Source: Ochotona curzoniae
Taxonomy: Eukaryota > Chordata > Mammalia > Lagomorpha > Ochotonidae
Reading direction: 5' to 3'
NCBI RefSeq assembly: GCF_017591425.1
Contig: NW_024465369.1
Span: 30,217,501-30,281,500 of the forward strand
DNA: 64,000 bases
In this document: positions 1 through 12,205 of the stretch, in pieces
How the letters are laid out: each line of letters opens with the position of its first letter
How positions within the stretch are numbered: the stretch's first letter is position 1
Program-made: the position numbers and the translations under genes
Notes under the pieces: model-generated
Databases searched by the model: none
What the model saw: the letters and a program-made list of their open reading frames with translations, nothing else
Told to the model about the DNA's origin: nothing

Positions 1-109
1 TTACATTAAAAAGAGAACAGAAGTGTCAACAGATGGCCTTTGTGATGTGCAGTGATACTATATTGGCACAAAAGTTATTCCAACTATAGGAATAGTTGCT
101 GATAAGAAC

Positions 110-138
110 ACCCCCCCCCACACACACACACACACACT
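110..138 (+). repeat. C-run and (CA)n
   Basis: Nine C bases at 111-119 are followed by CA units to about 137. Confidence 0.95.
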
Positions 139-1034
139 GTGCAGGGTGTGTGAAATCCAGCCCTCTGCACATCCAAGACCAGATGAGGCTTTGCTCTGCA
201 GTGTCCTGGGTGCTGCTGGATGCTTATCGGCAGAATCCCTGACATCTTCCCATTAGGGGCCATTAGCAGACCATCAAAACTGTCTGCAGACATCCACAAA
301 TATGCCAGTGCTTAGGGAAGGGGGTGAGCAGGCAAAAATCCCTTCAGTTGAGGACCACAGCTCTAAGGGTTAGTAACAAGCAAGGAAAGGAACTAGATGT
401 CCTTTCATGTATCAAATTTCTGGCCAGCCCAGTCACCAAGAACTAAAATTGCCCACAGGACAAACAAAGGAACATGGATAATTCTAAAACTGGATGACCT
501 GCTTGCAATGTTCAAGCCAAGTCAACTACCCTCAGGAAAAGAACAAAAAGGAGGGAGGTGAGGTCAAAAGGAAGGAAAGGGAAATCGTGCAGCCCTGTGG
601 GGCCTCAGCTAATGTTAAGAGCAGGGCTCTGACAGAACCCCAGATCATGGCAGGTGCTGGATGGGGGCTGGGCTCATGAGAAAGAACACCGCATGACTGT
701 CGCCTGCGTGCAGAGGCCATGTCATTTACAGCGTCACTGCCCTGACACTATTATTGAACAGACGCAGAACGTGAGATACGACAGGGACAGGTAGGGGACA
801 CAGCCTGCTCTATCTCAAGCGCCTGCAACCTCCTGGAAACAACAATAAAAAGGTTATATGGGCTGACAAGCAGGTGTGTACCGTTCAAGTGTTTGTGTAC
901 GGCATCAGGTGCTTGCACTGCAAAGCAGCTACAGAGATTCTGAGGCTTTAACAGGAACAGTCTGCTTGTCCACAAGGGGTTGGGCTGGGAACTATACACA
1001 AAGCAAGGGCACACCAGAGTCACAAAGAGACAAT
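139..1034. other. intronic DNA, no recognised feature
   Basis: Mixed-composition sequence. I see no gene and no repeat I can name. Confidence 0.5.
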
Positions 1035-1255
1035 CTTACATCTGCTGATTCACTCCCCAGATGGCAACCACTAGAGCTGGGTCAGGCAGAAGCCTGCAGC
1101 CAGCAGCTTCCACATGGCATGGGCCAACTTGGGCCAACTTCCACTGCTTTCCAGGCACATTAGCAGGGAGTGGGATTGGAAGTGTAGCATCCAAGATGTG
1201 AGCCAATGCTAATGAGATGTTGTCCTTGTAGGCAACAGTTTAGCCTGCTAAAACA
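1035..1255 (-). mobile_element. CSINE, old
   Basis: Reverse-orientation landmarks 'cactccccagatggcaacca', 'ccactgctttccaggcac' and 'gggattggaag' are recognisable. It lacks a clear A tail. Confidence 0.7.
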
Positions 1256-1489
1256 ACAATGATGAACTCAAGGCATCCTTTAAAACAAGCATCAGAGAGG
1301 TACATAGAAAGTATATTCTGTGCCCATCAAGGTTATTCCACCTTCTTCCACGGACCACTGGAAGGAAAGAAACTATCACTCAAAGAGGACCATGGGGTAA
1401 ACAGGCAGGAAATGAACCCATACCAGAATCCAGAAAAGAATAGGAGGGCCTCAAGCCCCTGCTGAAAGGGAGGGTGTTCTGGGTCCACA

Positions 1490-1695
1490 GGGCATGCAAG
1501 ACACAGCCAACTCACCTGCAGTCTGGTGCAAAACCACTCAAGTTCTGGGTCCCTGCACCCACATTGGGAAACCCAGACACAGTTCCTGGCTCCTGGCTTC
1601 AGCCTAGCCCAGGTTCAGCTGTTGCAGGTATTTGGAAAATCAAACACAGGACGGAAGATACATGTTTCTCTCCCCGCCCCTTTCAAACAAAAAAT
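1490..1695 (+). mobile_element. CSINE, 3' two-thirds
   Basis: 'gggtccctgcacccacattg', 'ttcctggctcctggcttcag' and a CT-rich tail ending in 'ctttcaaacaaaaaat' are visible. The head is eroded. Confidence 0.8.
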
Positions 1696-1899
1696 ATGTA
1701 AAAATTGCATTCAAGTTTCCTTTGAAACCTGTGGGTAGGGGAGAGGTAACATATCAATCAATGAATAGAGGGGGTGCACAATTGATAAAGTGAGTGATGA
1801 AAAGAACTGGCATATAGGTGATGGGTATGTGGTAGTTACTATAAACTTCGTCCTTGTTGCAGTCTGAGACTTTTTCTGAGGAAATGATAAATTTAAGAA

Positions 1900-2140
1900 G
1901 CTCACAGAGGAGTGCCTGGGTTTGAACCCCAGCTCCAGCTCCTGGTTTCAGCTTCGTGTTTATGCTGTTCATGTCAGTAGCAGCAAATGATGACTCAAGG
2001 AATGAACTGGTGCCACCCACACAGAAGACCCAGACTGAGATGCAGCTCCCAGCTTCAGCCCAGGCTGCCCAGTGTGTGTATTTCAGTGACTGATCCAGTG
2101 GGCAGGAGTTCTCTCTTTCCACCTCTCCAAGAAGCAACAA
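1900..2140 (+). mobile_element. CSINE, old
   Basis: The head shows 'gagtgcctgggtttgaaccc', the middle 'ggtgccacccacacagaaga' and the tail 'ctgatccagtgggcaggag'. No A tail remains. Confidence 0.75.
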
Positions 2141-2284
2141 CAAAAATTCTGAATATACTTTTTAATAATAACTGGTGTATTTTATGAGTAACACAAGGGG
2201 AGATTTTGGTACAACATTAAAATAACAGGATATAAATACACTGTGTATAACAAAACCTCAAATTTAAAATACATGTAAATCCAA

Positions 2285-2405
2285 AACCTTAATTGTGGTT
2301 ATCTTTTGGAAATGAAATGAATGACTTTTATTTTCTTCTTTTTGTTTTTCTACATTTTCTGACTTTTATTCAATGAAAAAATATTTTTGCAATCAAAAAC
2401 ATGTA
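2285..2405. mobile_element. ancient LINE 3'-end-like fragment
   Basis: 'aattgtggttatcttttgga', 'cttttattttcttctttttg', 'tttttctacattttctgact' and 'tcaatgaaaaaatatttttg' resemble the 3' end of an old LINE. Low complexity makes this weak. Confidence 0.3.
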
Positions 2406-3924
2406 ACTTATAATATTACATTTTTAAAATTCTGAAGATAAGCCTAAATTACTATACTGAATAACTGGATGTAAATAAATTTTACAACAGTGAATTTTCG
2501 GTATGCAGCTTCAACTGCTCCAGTGGCATTTGTTTGAGAAAGCTACACAGTAAATGACGAACTTCTAAGCAATCCAATGATTCTGGCAAACTAAGGCAGA
2601 GAAAACAAGGAAATGTGTTTCATCAGTTAGAATTTTAAGCACATTTTTAAAATCCAAGCTCCCAATCATGTCATTCTCCAAGTCCCGTACTATCTGCCTG
2701 AGTTAGCACCACGTGCTCCCTGGGGCCACCATAGTCCTTCATGGCGATGTTCTCACAGAAGCCCCCTTTGGACTCCAGCAATGCCCACAGCTTGTTACGC
2801 CTATCCACCTCCCACTGCCCAGTGCATACAACTCACCGACTACATCCTGAGGCAAGCACAGAGACAGACCCAATGAATCCAATGCTGCAGAAAGAGGGGA
2901 TCCAGGCCCCTTGTTCTCCCTTGTGACAGTGAGCAGGTCACACAAGCCCTGGCTGTAAGGCAGAAGCACTGGTCTCACTACACTTACAGCCCCTGCAGGA
3001 ACACTTCACAACATTATAGATCTGTCAGACAGTCAACATCCCACAGCTTCTGGTAAAAATAAGGGAATGAAAACCAAGAGGCTTTTCTATTTTAAGGATA
3101 TCTTTAAAGATACAGTGTTCTAAAGCAGTGATTACTGTCACAAAGAGAAAGCCCATACATCTTCCCATGCTTCTCAGCAGGCACTGGGACACAGGCAGGA
3201 AGACCAATGGCAACCTGCCTCAAGAGCAGAAAGACACAACAATGCCACAATTTGGGTCCACAGTCTTGAGCATAACTCCGTGAGAATCCACTCACCCTGT
3301 CAGCCTCACCAAGATTCTGTCTGCCTTACCAAGCATAGCTTCTCATACACAGAGCCAGTTGGAGAGCTGTGAACACTGCTAGCAACTCAAAAAGAACATA
3401 GCAAAGCTACTTCCTAGCTAAGTAACTGATCAATGTTGTATTACCATCTCCTCTAAGTACTGGTGAATTGCTGCCCTATGACAGTGAGCCTATATTACAT
3501 CACTTTTATTTTTCACTTTCTGTATTTTTAATTATTGCATTAAAGTACCAATTACACAAGCACCGAAATATGTACATAAACCTGCAACTAAGGAAGCAAC
3601 TAAATATCATTCCAAGCATAATTATTCTTTCAAGTTATGAGAACACACACAACTAAGTAGTTGAGAGTCTTGTCCCTGTAAATGTAATTATCACTCAAGG
3701 CAATCATGAATTGAACATCTGTTTCACTTACCACAGAATGAATACAATGCAGAAAACAGCAGTGCATATGGGACAACTATGACCCATGGGATGCTAAGGC
3801 TCAGTACACTCCTGTCAGAGCAGACAGACAGACCTTGGGCATCTCAAGGGTGTAAATCACTGTTTTATGAAATGATGAAGAGAAGAAGGAAAGAAGAATC
3901 ATTTCAGGTAAGTCTTGGAGTGAA
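2406..3924. other. intronic DNA, no recognised feature
   Basis: No SINE, gene or long tandem repeat is visible. Confidence 0.5.
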
Positions 3925-4015
3925 AATGACAATGATACTAATCATAGCTAACATTTACTAAGCAATTGTAATGGACCAGTTAACATGTCAGCTGTTTTTG
4001 CATGAAATTACTATG
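3925..4015 (-). mobile_element. MIR-like fragment
   Basis: 'catagctaacatttactaag' followed by 'caattgtaatggaccag' resembles the end of MIR in reverse, but only a short part matches. Confidence 0.35.
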
Positions 4016-4069
4016 TATATGTAGGCACCCACAGTCCAAAAATACAAATACAAAATGCTGCAAAATTTT

Positions 4070-4420
4070 GGGGGTTGTGGCACGATGGGTCAACAGGTTA
4101 ATCCTCCACCTTCAAGCATCAGTATCCCATATGGGTGTCAGTTCATGTCCCTGCTGCTTCACTTGTGATCCAGCTCCCTGACTGTGGCTCAGGAAAACAG
4201 CAGATATTGGCCCAAGTCACTAGAATCCATGTAGAAGACCCAGAAGACACTCCTAGCTCCTGGCTCTTGACTCCTGGCTTCAGAACGGACCAGCACCAGC
4301 CACTGTAGACACTGGGAGAGCGAACCAGTGGATGGAAGATCTTCCTCTGTCTCTCCTTCCCTTTGTAAATCTGCCTTTCCAAAAATAAATAAATAAATAA
4401 ATAAATCCTTTAAAAAAATT
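4070..4420 (+). mobile_element. CSINE, full length
   Basis: Complete from 'gggggttgtggcacgatggg' through 'cagtatcccatatgggtg' to an (AAAT)n tail at 4382-4406. The insertion is moderately young. Confidence 0.92.
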
Positions 4421-6159
4421 TTTAAGCTGCAAAATCTGAATTTTTGTTACTGCTGCCATGATGTCCAGAATGGTTTCAGATTCTGGAGCACTTTCAAGTC
4501 TCAAGATCTGTGGATTACAGATGCTTAACTGGTATAATTAATATGATTATTCCATATTATAAGAACTTTTAGGGACAGTCAGCCAGTAGTGAGTCTCCTA
4601 TGAGACAGTTCTTGAACCCCGTGCCCACAGGTAAGGATGCTGAGGTTTGGAGCATGACTGATTCACTGGCTCTCAAAGTCCAAGCCTTCAGAAGAAAAAA
4701 AAAGGAAGAGTGAAGAGGAAGGGCCCCTAAGAAGGAGAGTGTTGGGAAGGGCAAGAGCAGAGCCAACCCAGGCAGAACAGAAACACACAGACACTGCCTC
4801 ATGGAGCCAGGGGCCTCTTCTCTGGAGATGGTCTGGGCAGAACAGCAGCAGTATGGTCACACCCTCCAAAGTCAAGGAATAATTATGGAAAGAAAAAAAA
4901 AGAAAAATACTATCAAACTAGCTTCCTCACATTGCCTAACAGGAATAAAATTACATATAACATTTCTTCTAATTTTATCATTATTTTCAATTTTTAAAAA
5001 CTATTGGCATATTTTCAACCCTAATACCTAAGTTGTGGCCAATATATCATGTCATCATCAAGATTTAAGATATGCTAACCTACAGGTCACCCTAGAATGA
5101 TCAAGTGCCAAGTGTACTTTAAGGAGCAGACAACATCCAAAGAATATGTAAACCTTCTGACTTTCCTGACAGTGGTTACAGCCTTGATTATATTTTCTAA
5201 TGCAGCATACTACCTGGATTGTGAAGAGAGTTTCTACCTATGTGTGGCCTTAGAAAGCTGCTCAATTACTTCCCTTTCTGCAAATTTTCTAATCTGCATC
5301 TCTACTCCCAGTTCCTCTCTGAGATGCCATTCCTCCTTTACACAATGTGGCAGGCACAAGCAGAACTTGCCAATGTCCTCTGCCAGAGCCAAATGCCCTG
5401 AACTGCGCACTGCAGGGTTATGGGGCTGGTTCCATGCAATGGGATGCAAGCAGTGATGCCCACCTCTTCCTTGCTGAGCCAGGGAAGCAGGAGTACAAGG
5501 CTCACTGGACGTCACCCCTCCTGCTGCTAGAGATGATAGGAGCTGCAGCCACTGGACTGAAGCAGCCAGACATCCTACAGCACAGACAGCTGGCCTGGAG
5601 CATCTCCCCATGCTCACAAAGGACTTCCACAGCAAGAAATGTACCTATGTTCAGCTCCTGTGACTCAGGACCTGTTTACTACCATGCCATGGGCTACACT
5701 TGCCTGGGAACACACTTAGGGGACAGCCTTGTACCACAACTCCAACTAGAATCATGTTCTCCACCTCCTTCTACTCAAAATAAAAAAAGTTGACTTGCTG
5801 TGTTCCATCTTGGTTAAACCTAGGACTCTTGAATTCTGTCCAATCCTCTGCATTCCCAGATCCCAGTGAAGTAAATCCACAGAAATAATTCAATTAATAT
5901 CTTATTTACAGTAATGAAGCAAATCCCTAGACATTGAAATAATGACAAAAAAAAAAAAACACGACCACAAGAAGAGGCATACTACTTAGGAGAGGGAAGG
6001 AAGATTCAATCATAAAGCTAATGTCTTCTAAGATATAAACTTTGGAAACTTTACTCTTACTGTAAGAAGCAAATGTCACTGGAAAAATAACCCCCACTCT
6101 GCCCTGCCAGGATGCTCCATGATGATATACCAGCTTGTCATGTATACGAGAGAACACTG
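4421..6159. other. intronic DNA with chance frames
   Basis: 5347-5793 (plus, 148 codons) and 5234-5635 (minus, 133 codons) overlap on opposite strands. Neither shows a domain, signal peptide or splice context. The plus frame ends next to 'aataaaaaaag', so an old LTR or retroelement is possible. Confidence 0.45.
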
Positions 6160-6545
6160 GGCATCAGATGGGCATTTGGTACAGCAATTAGGCCCTCCCT
6201 GGGATGTCCATATCCTGTATCTGAATGCCTGGTCCCATTCCCAACCCTTTCTCCACTTCCCATCACATTTCCTTTTAACGTGCATGCTGGAAAGCAGAAG
6301 GTATTCTTCAAAGACTTGGGTTCCTTATGCCCAGGTGTGTGAGATTTAGAGGAAATTCAGCATCCTGGTTTCAGCCTGGCCCAGCCCTGGTTATTACAGG
6401 CATTTAAATGGATAGAAGATTGATTCATATTCCACCTCTCCTCTCTCTCTCTTTTCTCTCTCTCTCTCTTCCTCCCTTCTCCTCTCACTCTCCTTTTTCC
6501 CTTTCCTTCTCCTTCTCCAATTTCAAATGAAATAAAAACAAATCA
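6160..6545 (+). mobile_element. CSINE with expanded CT tail
   Basis: The head is 'ggcatttggtacagcaatta', and the 3' body 'gtttcagcctggcccagccc' appears after an unrelated or diverged middle (about 6240-6355). The tail expanded to a CT-rich tract at 6435-6520. Confidence 0.7.
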
Positions 6546-7202
6546 AACATTCTTTTAAAAAATTATATGCACATGCTTCCATTTTTCTGAAGGGTCGTAT
6601 CACCAGGCACTCAAAACATACTGGTAATCAACACTCTTCACAAACATCATTCACAACTGCAAAAACGCAAAAGCTTGAAGCCACAGGATTGCAGTACAGA
6701 TATCAAAAGCTCATCGCAAAGGTCCACCATCTCTCCTTTTCCCCAACCCTAGCGAAAGGGGTCCGCACACACAGGCTCAGAAAGTACACATTGTAAAACC
6801 TTGTAAAAACCTGTAACTCAAAAATGCTGCAAAATTCATCATCAGTCCCTGGGTCACACCCGCTTCCTACCCTTGAAGATACCCTCTCTCATGCATGGAC
6901 TACAAGTTAAGCAAACCATCATACTGTGGATAATGGAGCTACAGTCTGAACACAAGGAAAGTGTGCATCTCACTTTTGTTTTCTGTGCAGATATCAGGGA
7001 AGGCAAATGCTTCATCAGTTTCAATTGTGAATATTATACAGTTATAAAGAAGACAAAAACAGAAGAGCAAATTAACAGCCCATTTTTCTGCATTCATTTA
7101 ATCACACTGAAAAAAACCGGAAATTTCATTCTTCTCAACCCAACTAAGAAATCCTATAACTTCAGGATCTCCTCAATCCAATTTAAAAATCCTGCAGCTT
7201 CA
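6546..7202. other. intronic DNA, no recognised feature
   Basis: A/T-rich unique-looking sequence without recognisable genes or repeats. Confidence 0.5.
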
Positions 7203-7442
7203 GGTGGCCCTGTAGCATAGCTGGTTATACAACAGCTTGCAATGCTTGTATCCCTTATCGGAATGCTTGGTTCAAATCCTGACTATTCTATTTCCAGTCA
7301 ATGTGCCTAGAAGGCAACAGCTAATGGCCCAGTGCCTGGATCCCTGTCACCCATGTGGCAGATGACAGTAGAAATCCAGGATCCTAGCTTTGACCTGGCC
7401 CAGACCTAGTAACAGATCTTTAAAAATATTTTTAATAAAACA
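7203..7442 (+). mobile_element. CSINE, old
   Basis: 'ccctgtagcatagctggtta' and 'gcctggatccctgtcaccca' mark head and middle. It ends at an A/T-rich tail. Confidence 0.75.
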
Positions 7443-8329
7443 TTTTAGGGGGGGGGCAAGTACTAAAAAGTAGCTGTAAACCTCAACAATGAAAGCATTT
7501 TACCTTAGACTAACCTACAAAGCAAAGCCTGACTCTCACTCTCCCGCCCCACTTACTCCAACTCATGACTAAATATGGCAGGGTTGCTCAACACAACCAC
7601 ACACTGCAATCAGAGTGACTCTTCTTCATTTCACGCACATGAGTCAGGAGGAAGTGGTATTAATTATTGGTCAGCACACATCCATCATGCACATGGCACA
7701 CGTGTGCACCTCTTTATAAAGGTCACTTCTGTTCTAGAGTTTATACAGAGTTCACCAACTCTGGGAACACATAAGCTGGAGGCTCTGTCATTCCAGCCAT
7801 GCTTTGTACTTTTTGTCTAAACCAGGGGCTCATCACGAATACCACATAGTAGGAAGAACTCTTCTTGGCACCTTAAAAAAATGTGACTTTCTATCTGCAT
7901 CTGCCTTCTAATGTATTCTAATCATTTCATTTTATTAAGTCATGAGTAACAACCATCTGTCTACATCATAAAACATCATCAACATTCTCTCTTCTGCCCC
8001 CTGCCTCTCATTGAGGGAGATCTGACCCCATACTAGCTGCTGGGTGAGAACAGTACATAGCTTATTGGTGCAGCTGTGCGTAAGTAACTCCTCTCTGAGC
8101 ACAGGGCATTCATGCATACATTCCTCTCCTGAGTTCCGAGAGTAAGATTCAGACACACTCACTCACTGGTTCAACTGTCAGTCAAGTGGCACACTAAAAT
8201 GAGGATGTGGGTGAAGGTGGCGGGAGCAAGTATTGGCATGGGAAAGGTCAAAAATAACTGCCACACTCCATCACTTCCTTGAGTAAGTGACTTTTTGGGT
8301 AGGAGTTGGCTGCAGTTAGGAAGACATGG
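7443..8329. other. intronic DNA, no recognised feature
   Basis: A G-run at about 7449-7456 is the only simple feature. Confidence 0.5.
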
Positions 8330-8568
8330 ATTGGGATACTCCCATCCCACGTTATAATGCCCAGGGATGAAGCCCCATTCCACTTCCAATCCAGCATTCC
8401 CACATTCTTCACCCTGGAAGGCAGTGGCAATAGTACAAATATATGGGTCCCAGCCACCCAGGCTCTGGGCTTCAGCATGACCTAGCCTGCAATGCAACAA
8501 TCATTTGGTGGGTAAACCAGCAGGTGGAAGAAACTCACTCTCACTCTCACACACACACACTCTCTCTC

Positions 8569-8607
<39 letters not shown>

Positions 8608-8632
8608 TTCTTCTTCTGTTCTTTTAAATAAA
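8330..8632 (+). mobile_element. CSINE with (CA)(CT) tail
   Basis: The 3' half 'gggcttcagcatgacctagc' and 'tttggtgggtaaaccagcag' is clear. The tail is a long CA/CT tract (8533-8605) followed by 'cttttaaataaaagt'. Confidence 0.8.
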
Positions 8633-8924
8633 AGTCCTCTCTCTTAGTTCATCCAGAACCCTTGCCTCCCAATTTTAGAAAAGTTAAAAGTTCTGAGTTG
8701 AAGACCACACACTTCTCTTCTACATAAAGTGGCTTATAAAGCAAAGAGTTCCTTCATACCTATGCTTCATAAGCAAAGTGAACATATTTACATAAGCAAG
8801 TTACTGAAACTCAACTGTTCTTAACAATGTATCCTCCCCACCGCATCTGCAAACACACAACAATGATTTACTTCCTCAACTCTAATATTTCAATCAATAA
8901 AGCCCTTCAACAATAAATCCAGGG

Positions 8925-9203
8925 GTGAAACCACTGCTTGGGACAGCTACATCTCCCATCTAAGCCTCAGCTGCTCTAGCTTCTGTACTTCTTACTTTCC
9001 TTCCTGCCTATAGGCCTGGGAGGCAGAAGGTGATGGATCAAGTTCTTGGGTTTGGGCCACCCAGGGAGAAGACCTAATTAAGTTCCTGGCTTCTAGTCTC
9101 ATTCAGGCTCAGACCCAAATGTTGCAGGCATTTCAGGAATGGACCAGCGCACAGAAAATCTGTCTACATGTCTCTATTTCTGTCTCTCTGCTTAAAAAAA
9201 AAA
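8925..9203 (+). mobile_element. CSINE, old
   Basis: 'ctgggaggcagaaggtgatg', 'gttgcaggcatttcaggaat' and an A12 tail at 9192-9203 follow SINE order. Confidence 0.8.
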
Positions 9204-9247
9204 AAGACAGCGAGAAAGAAAGACTTTTCTTTTAATCAAAATATGGT

Positions 9248-9562
9248 ATGGGGCTATCACTGTGGGTCATACAGTTTCAGCCTCTGCCTGGAACACAATG
9301 CACCACATATCAGATCTCTGGCTCAAGCCTAAGCTCCCTGCTTCTGATCCAGCTCACTGCTAAGCACTTGGGCTGCAGCAAATGGTGGCTCAAGGACTTG
9401 AATCCTTGTTACCCACGTGGAAAGTCAAGATGGAGTTCCTGGCTCCTGGCTTCCATGTGGCCCACCGATGACTATTACAGCCTTTGCAGAGAGAAGCTGA
9501 GATGTGTGTATGTCCCTCTTGCCCTCTGACACTCTTTCAAATAAATAAAGCCAGTTTTTAAA
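9248..9562 (+). mobile_element. CSINE, host of a younger insertion
   Basis: It runs from 'ggggctatcactgtgggtca' to 'ctctttcaaataaataaagc'. Its A/T-rich tail was the target of the reverse SINE that follows. Confidence 0.85.
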
Positions 9563-9912
9563 AGATATTTTTAAAGATTTATTCTTATTGGACGTCCAGA
9601 TATACAGAGAAGAGGAGAGACAGAGAAAGATCTTCCATCCGCTGTTTCACTCCCCAAGCGGCCACAACGGTTGGAACTGAGCCAATCTGAAGCCAGGAGC
9701 CAGGAGCTCTTCCAGGTCTCCACGCGGGTGCAGGGTCCCAAGGCTTTGGACCATCCTCGACTGCTTTCTCAGGTCACAAGCAGAGAGCTGGATTGGAAGC
9801 GGTTCTGCAGAAATTAGAACTGGTGCCCATATGGAATTAGAACCAGTGCTCATACGGGATCCCAGTGCATTAAAGGCAAGGACTTTAGCCACTAGACTAT
9901 TGTGCCAGACCC
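9563..9912 (-). mobile_element. young CSINE with target duplication
   Basis: Near-complete pika-type SINE in reverse ('ggacgtccagatatacagag' ... 'gactattgtgccagaccc'). taaagccagtttttaaa (9546-9562) and taaatccagttttttaaa (9913-9930) form a target duplication with one substitution and one T of length difference. It carries a 23-base internal duplication at 9812-9857. Confidence 0.93.
9812..9857 (-). repeat. 23-base internal duplication in a young CSINE
   Basis: aattagaactggtgcccata plus 'tgg' (9812-9834) is followed by a related copy (9835-9857), 19 of 23 bases matching. It duplicates the B-box region of the SINE head. Confidence 0.8.
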
Positions 9913-9930
9913 TAAATCCAGTTTTTTAAA

Positions 9931-10744
9931 TTAAACAAGAGTTGTTCTGTCTGCCCAGCTCCCCACACCAACTCTGGCCAAGCCTCGTGACATGGTATCC
10001 TCCTTAGTCAAATGCCCCTGGAGCCCTTCAAGATGGGAAAGCCTGGCTTAGCCATCTATAAAGAGAGCTGAAGGTCATGCCAAGGTAACTGCTTAGCATT
10101 CCTCAAAAGGCTCCAAACTCCCCAAGATCTTACTTCATGTACTGTGACTAAGCCATGTTTTCACAACTCCAAATATGTTTATAGAGTAGAACTGTAAACT
10201 ATAGGTAGTTTCTACATAATATTTTTAAAGGCAAATTACAGACAAGTTATACAGGATCAGTGTCAATATAACAACCAATATAATCTCATGACTGACATGG
10301 GTCAAGGACTCCCTGACCATCCTCTCCATTATGATCCCCTTGGAGACAATCCAGGCACTGTCCCTTGGGCACAGCTGGTCACTTTTTCCATAGGAATTCA
10401 TACACACATCCTTGAAACAACAGAAGAGACATGGCACGAGGACAGACGCCAGCACAGCCAGTACTAAGAGACTGCCTCGGCCCAGTCAAATGCAGTACAT
10501 ATATACTCTAATCCATGCCTACTAGACAGGCCTCATCACAGCCCTTCCCACAGGTCCATGGGGTACGCAGGGATATTCCCAGCATTTGGTGCAGGGGCCC
10601 GGTATGGATCCATAATGAGAGCAAATGACCAGATGAACCAGGAAATCAGATGGACAGACTCATCAGAACAACATACTGTTGCATGAACAAGGAAGAAAAG
10701 AGTAAGGGCTAGAACAAAATCATTTGTGTTCATTTCCACACATG
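9931..10744. other. intronic DNA, no recognised feature
   Basis: Unique-looking sequence between two SINEs. Confidence 0.5.
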
Positions 10745-11045
10745 TGGTAGGCAGGCACAATGGTAAGGTCACTGCTTCAGACTCCTACAGCCTGTATTGA
10801 AGGGCCTGGGTTCAGGTCCTATCTAGTCCACTTCATACCCAGCCTACAGCTAATGTATCCCCTGGGAAGCAACACACGATAGCCACACTTCCCCTGGGAA
10901 GCAACACACGATTGCCACACTCAGGAAGAAGCAGGCAGAGGTCCAGACCCTTGGCTTTATCCTGATAGCAGGTATTTGGGGCATGCACCAGTAGGTAGAA
11001 GACTTCTTTCCATACATCATTCTATCTTTCAGACAGAAGAAGAAA
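10745..11045 (+). mobile_element. CSINE, old
   Basis: 'gcaggcacaatggtaaggtc', 'gggcctgggttcaggtccta' and 'gcaggtatttggggcatgca' are in order. It contains the 32-base duplication at 10859. Confidence 0.82.
10859..10921 (+). repeat. 32-base tandem duplication inside a CSINE
   Basis: The 32 bases from 10859 (cccctgggaagcaacacacg...) are repeated from 10891 with one substitution (gatagcc against gattgcc). It is a recent local duplication in the middle of an old SINE. Confidence 0.9.
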
Positions 11046-11389
11046 TTTTTAAAAAGTTTAATCAAACACATATATATTTTTCTCACTACTACACACTTAA
11101 CATTTGGGTAAAATTGTGTACAAAATTTAAAATAGTTGCCGTCACATGTTCAGCACTTAAAAACAAGTTCACAGTATATTACAGACTACTAAAAAAATTT
11201 CACTCCTAACATCATCCTTCCTCAAAAAGGGCTCTTCCTTCTACTTAGAAATGTACAAAAAAAAAAAAAAGAGAGAGACTGAAATATTACACTGAAAACT
11301 CTTTACAACTACTATTTCTGAGGGCAATATTTATTATATCAAAAGACTTTAAAAAGTGTCAACAAAAGCAGAATTAAAAATTTATTTTG

Positions 11390-11690
11390 GGGCCAGTGCT
11401 AGTGTAGCAGGTAAAACCACTACCACCTGCAGTCCCAGCATGCCATGTAGGAATCAGTTCGAGTCCCTGTTACTCCACTTTTGATCCAGTGTCCTATTAA
11501 ATGTGCTTGGGAAAGCAGCAAAGATGGCCCAAGAGCTTGGGTCCCTGTACCCACATGGCTGACACAGAAGGTGGTCCAGAGCCGGGGTAGCCATTGTGGC
11601 CACTTGGGAAGTGAGCCAATGCAGAGAGGATCTCTCCATCTCTCCCTTGGTCTTACTCTGCCTCTTAAATAAATCATTTTTTAAAAATGC
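11390..11690 (+). mobile_element. CSINE
   Basis: It runs from 'ggggccagtgctagtgtagc' through 'tcagttcgagtccctgttac' to 'tctgcctcttaaataaatca'. Confidence 0.9.
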
Positions 11691-11724
11691 TTAGAATGAT
11701 AGTTTTTTTTATTAATATGTGTTT

Positions 11725-11815
11725 TTCAGGAAGTTTACAAAGATTCCCCATCTGCACGGATTTCAACTTTTTGCATCAAACATCTTCTAACTGCATTTTC
11801 CACACATTCATATTT
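11725..11815 (+). repeat. recurrent non-CSINE element, copy 1
   Basis: 'ggatttcaactttttgcatc' followed by 'aaacatcttctaactgcatt' and 'ttccacacattcat' aligns with copies at 17850-17970 and 25650-25725. The family is unresolved; it may be an old DNA transposon or LINE 3' end. Confidence 0.45.
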
Positions 11816-11933
11816 CACTAATGAATATATATGAATTACTTGAAAACTATCTTTAATATTTAAGGTTCCATTCTTTTTTAACTTTTATCTGAGTTTTTTT
11901 TTTAAACTGGCACATGAAACTTATACAAATTTT

Positions 11934-12205
11934 GGGAAGTAACCTGTAGCAGTTAAGACACATCACATATCTGACATCCTTAGTTCAGTCCTCAACTCCA
12001 TTTCCAATTTCAGCTTCCTGAAACTTCTTGCTCTGAGGGTCAGCAAGTGATAGGCCAAGTTCTCTGGTCCCTGCCACCACTGGGTGAGACCTGGGTGAGT
12101 ATCTGGCTGCTGACTTCAGCCTGGCCCAGTTCAAAATTCTGCAAGCATTCATTTGATGGAATGAATCAGCAGATAGAACCTATCTCTCTCTCTGTCTCGC
12201 CAACG
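11934..12205 (+). mobile_element. CSINE, old
   Basis: 'cctgtagcagttaagacaca' is the head, 'ttcagcctggcccagttc' the 3' body, and the tail is a CT tract without A tail. Confidence 0.8.

Noticed and set aside
5347..5793. 148-codon plus-strand frame
   Set aside because: It overlaps a 133-codon minus frame, has no domain and no splice or promoter context.
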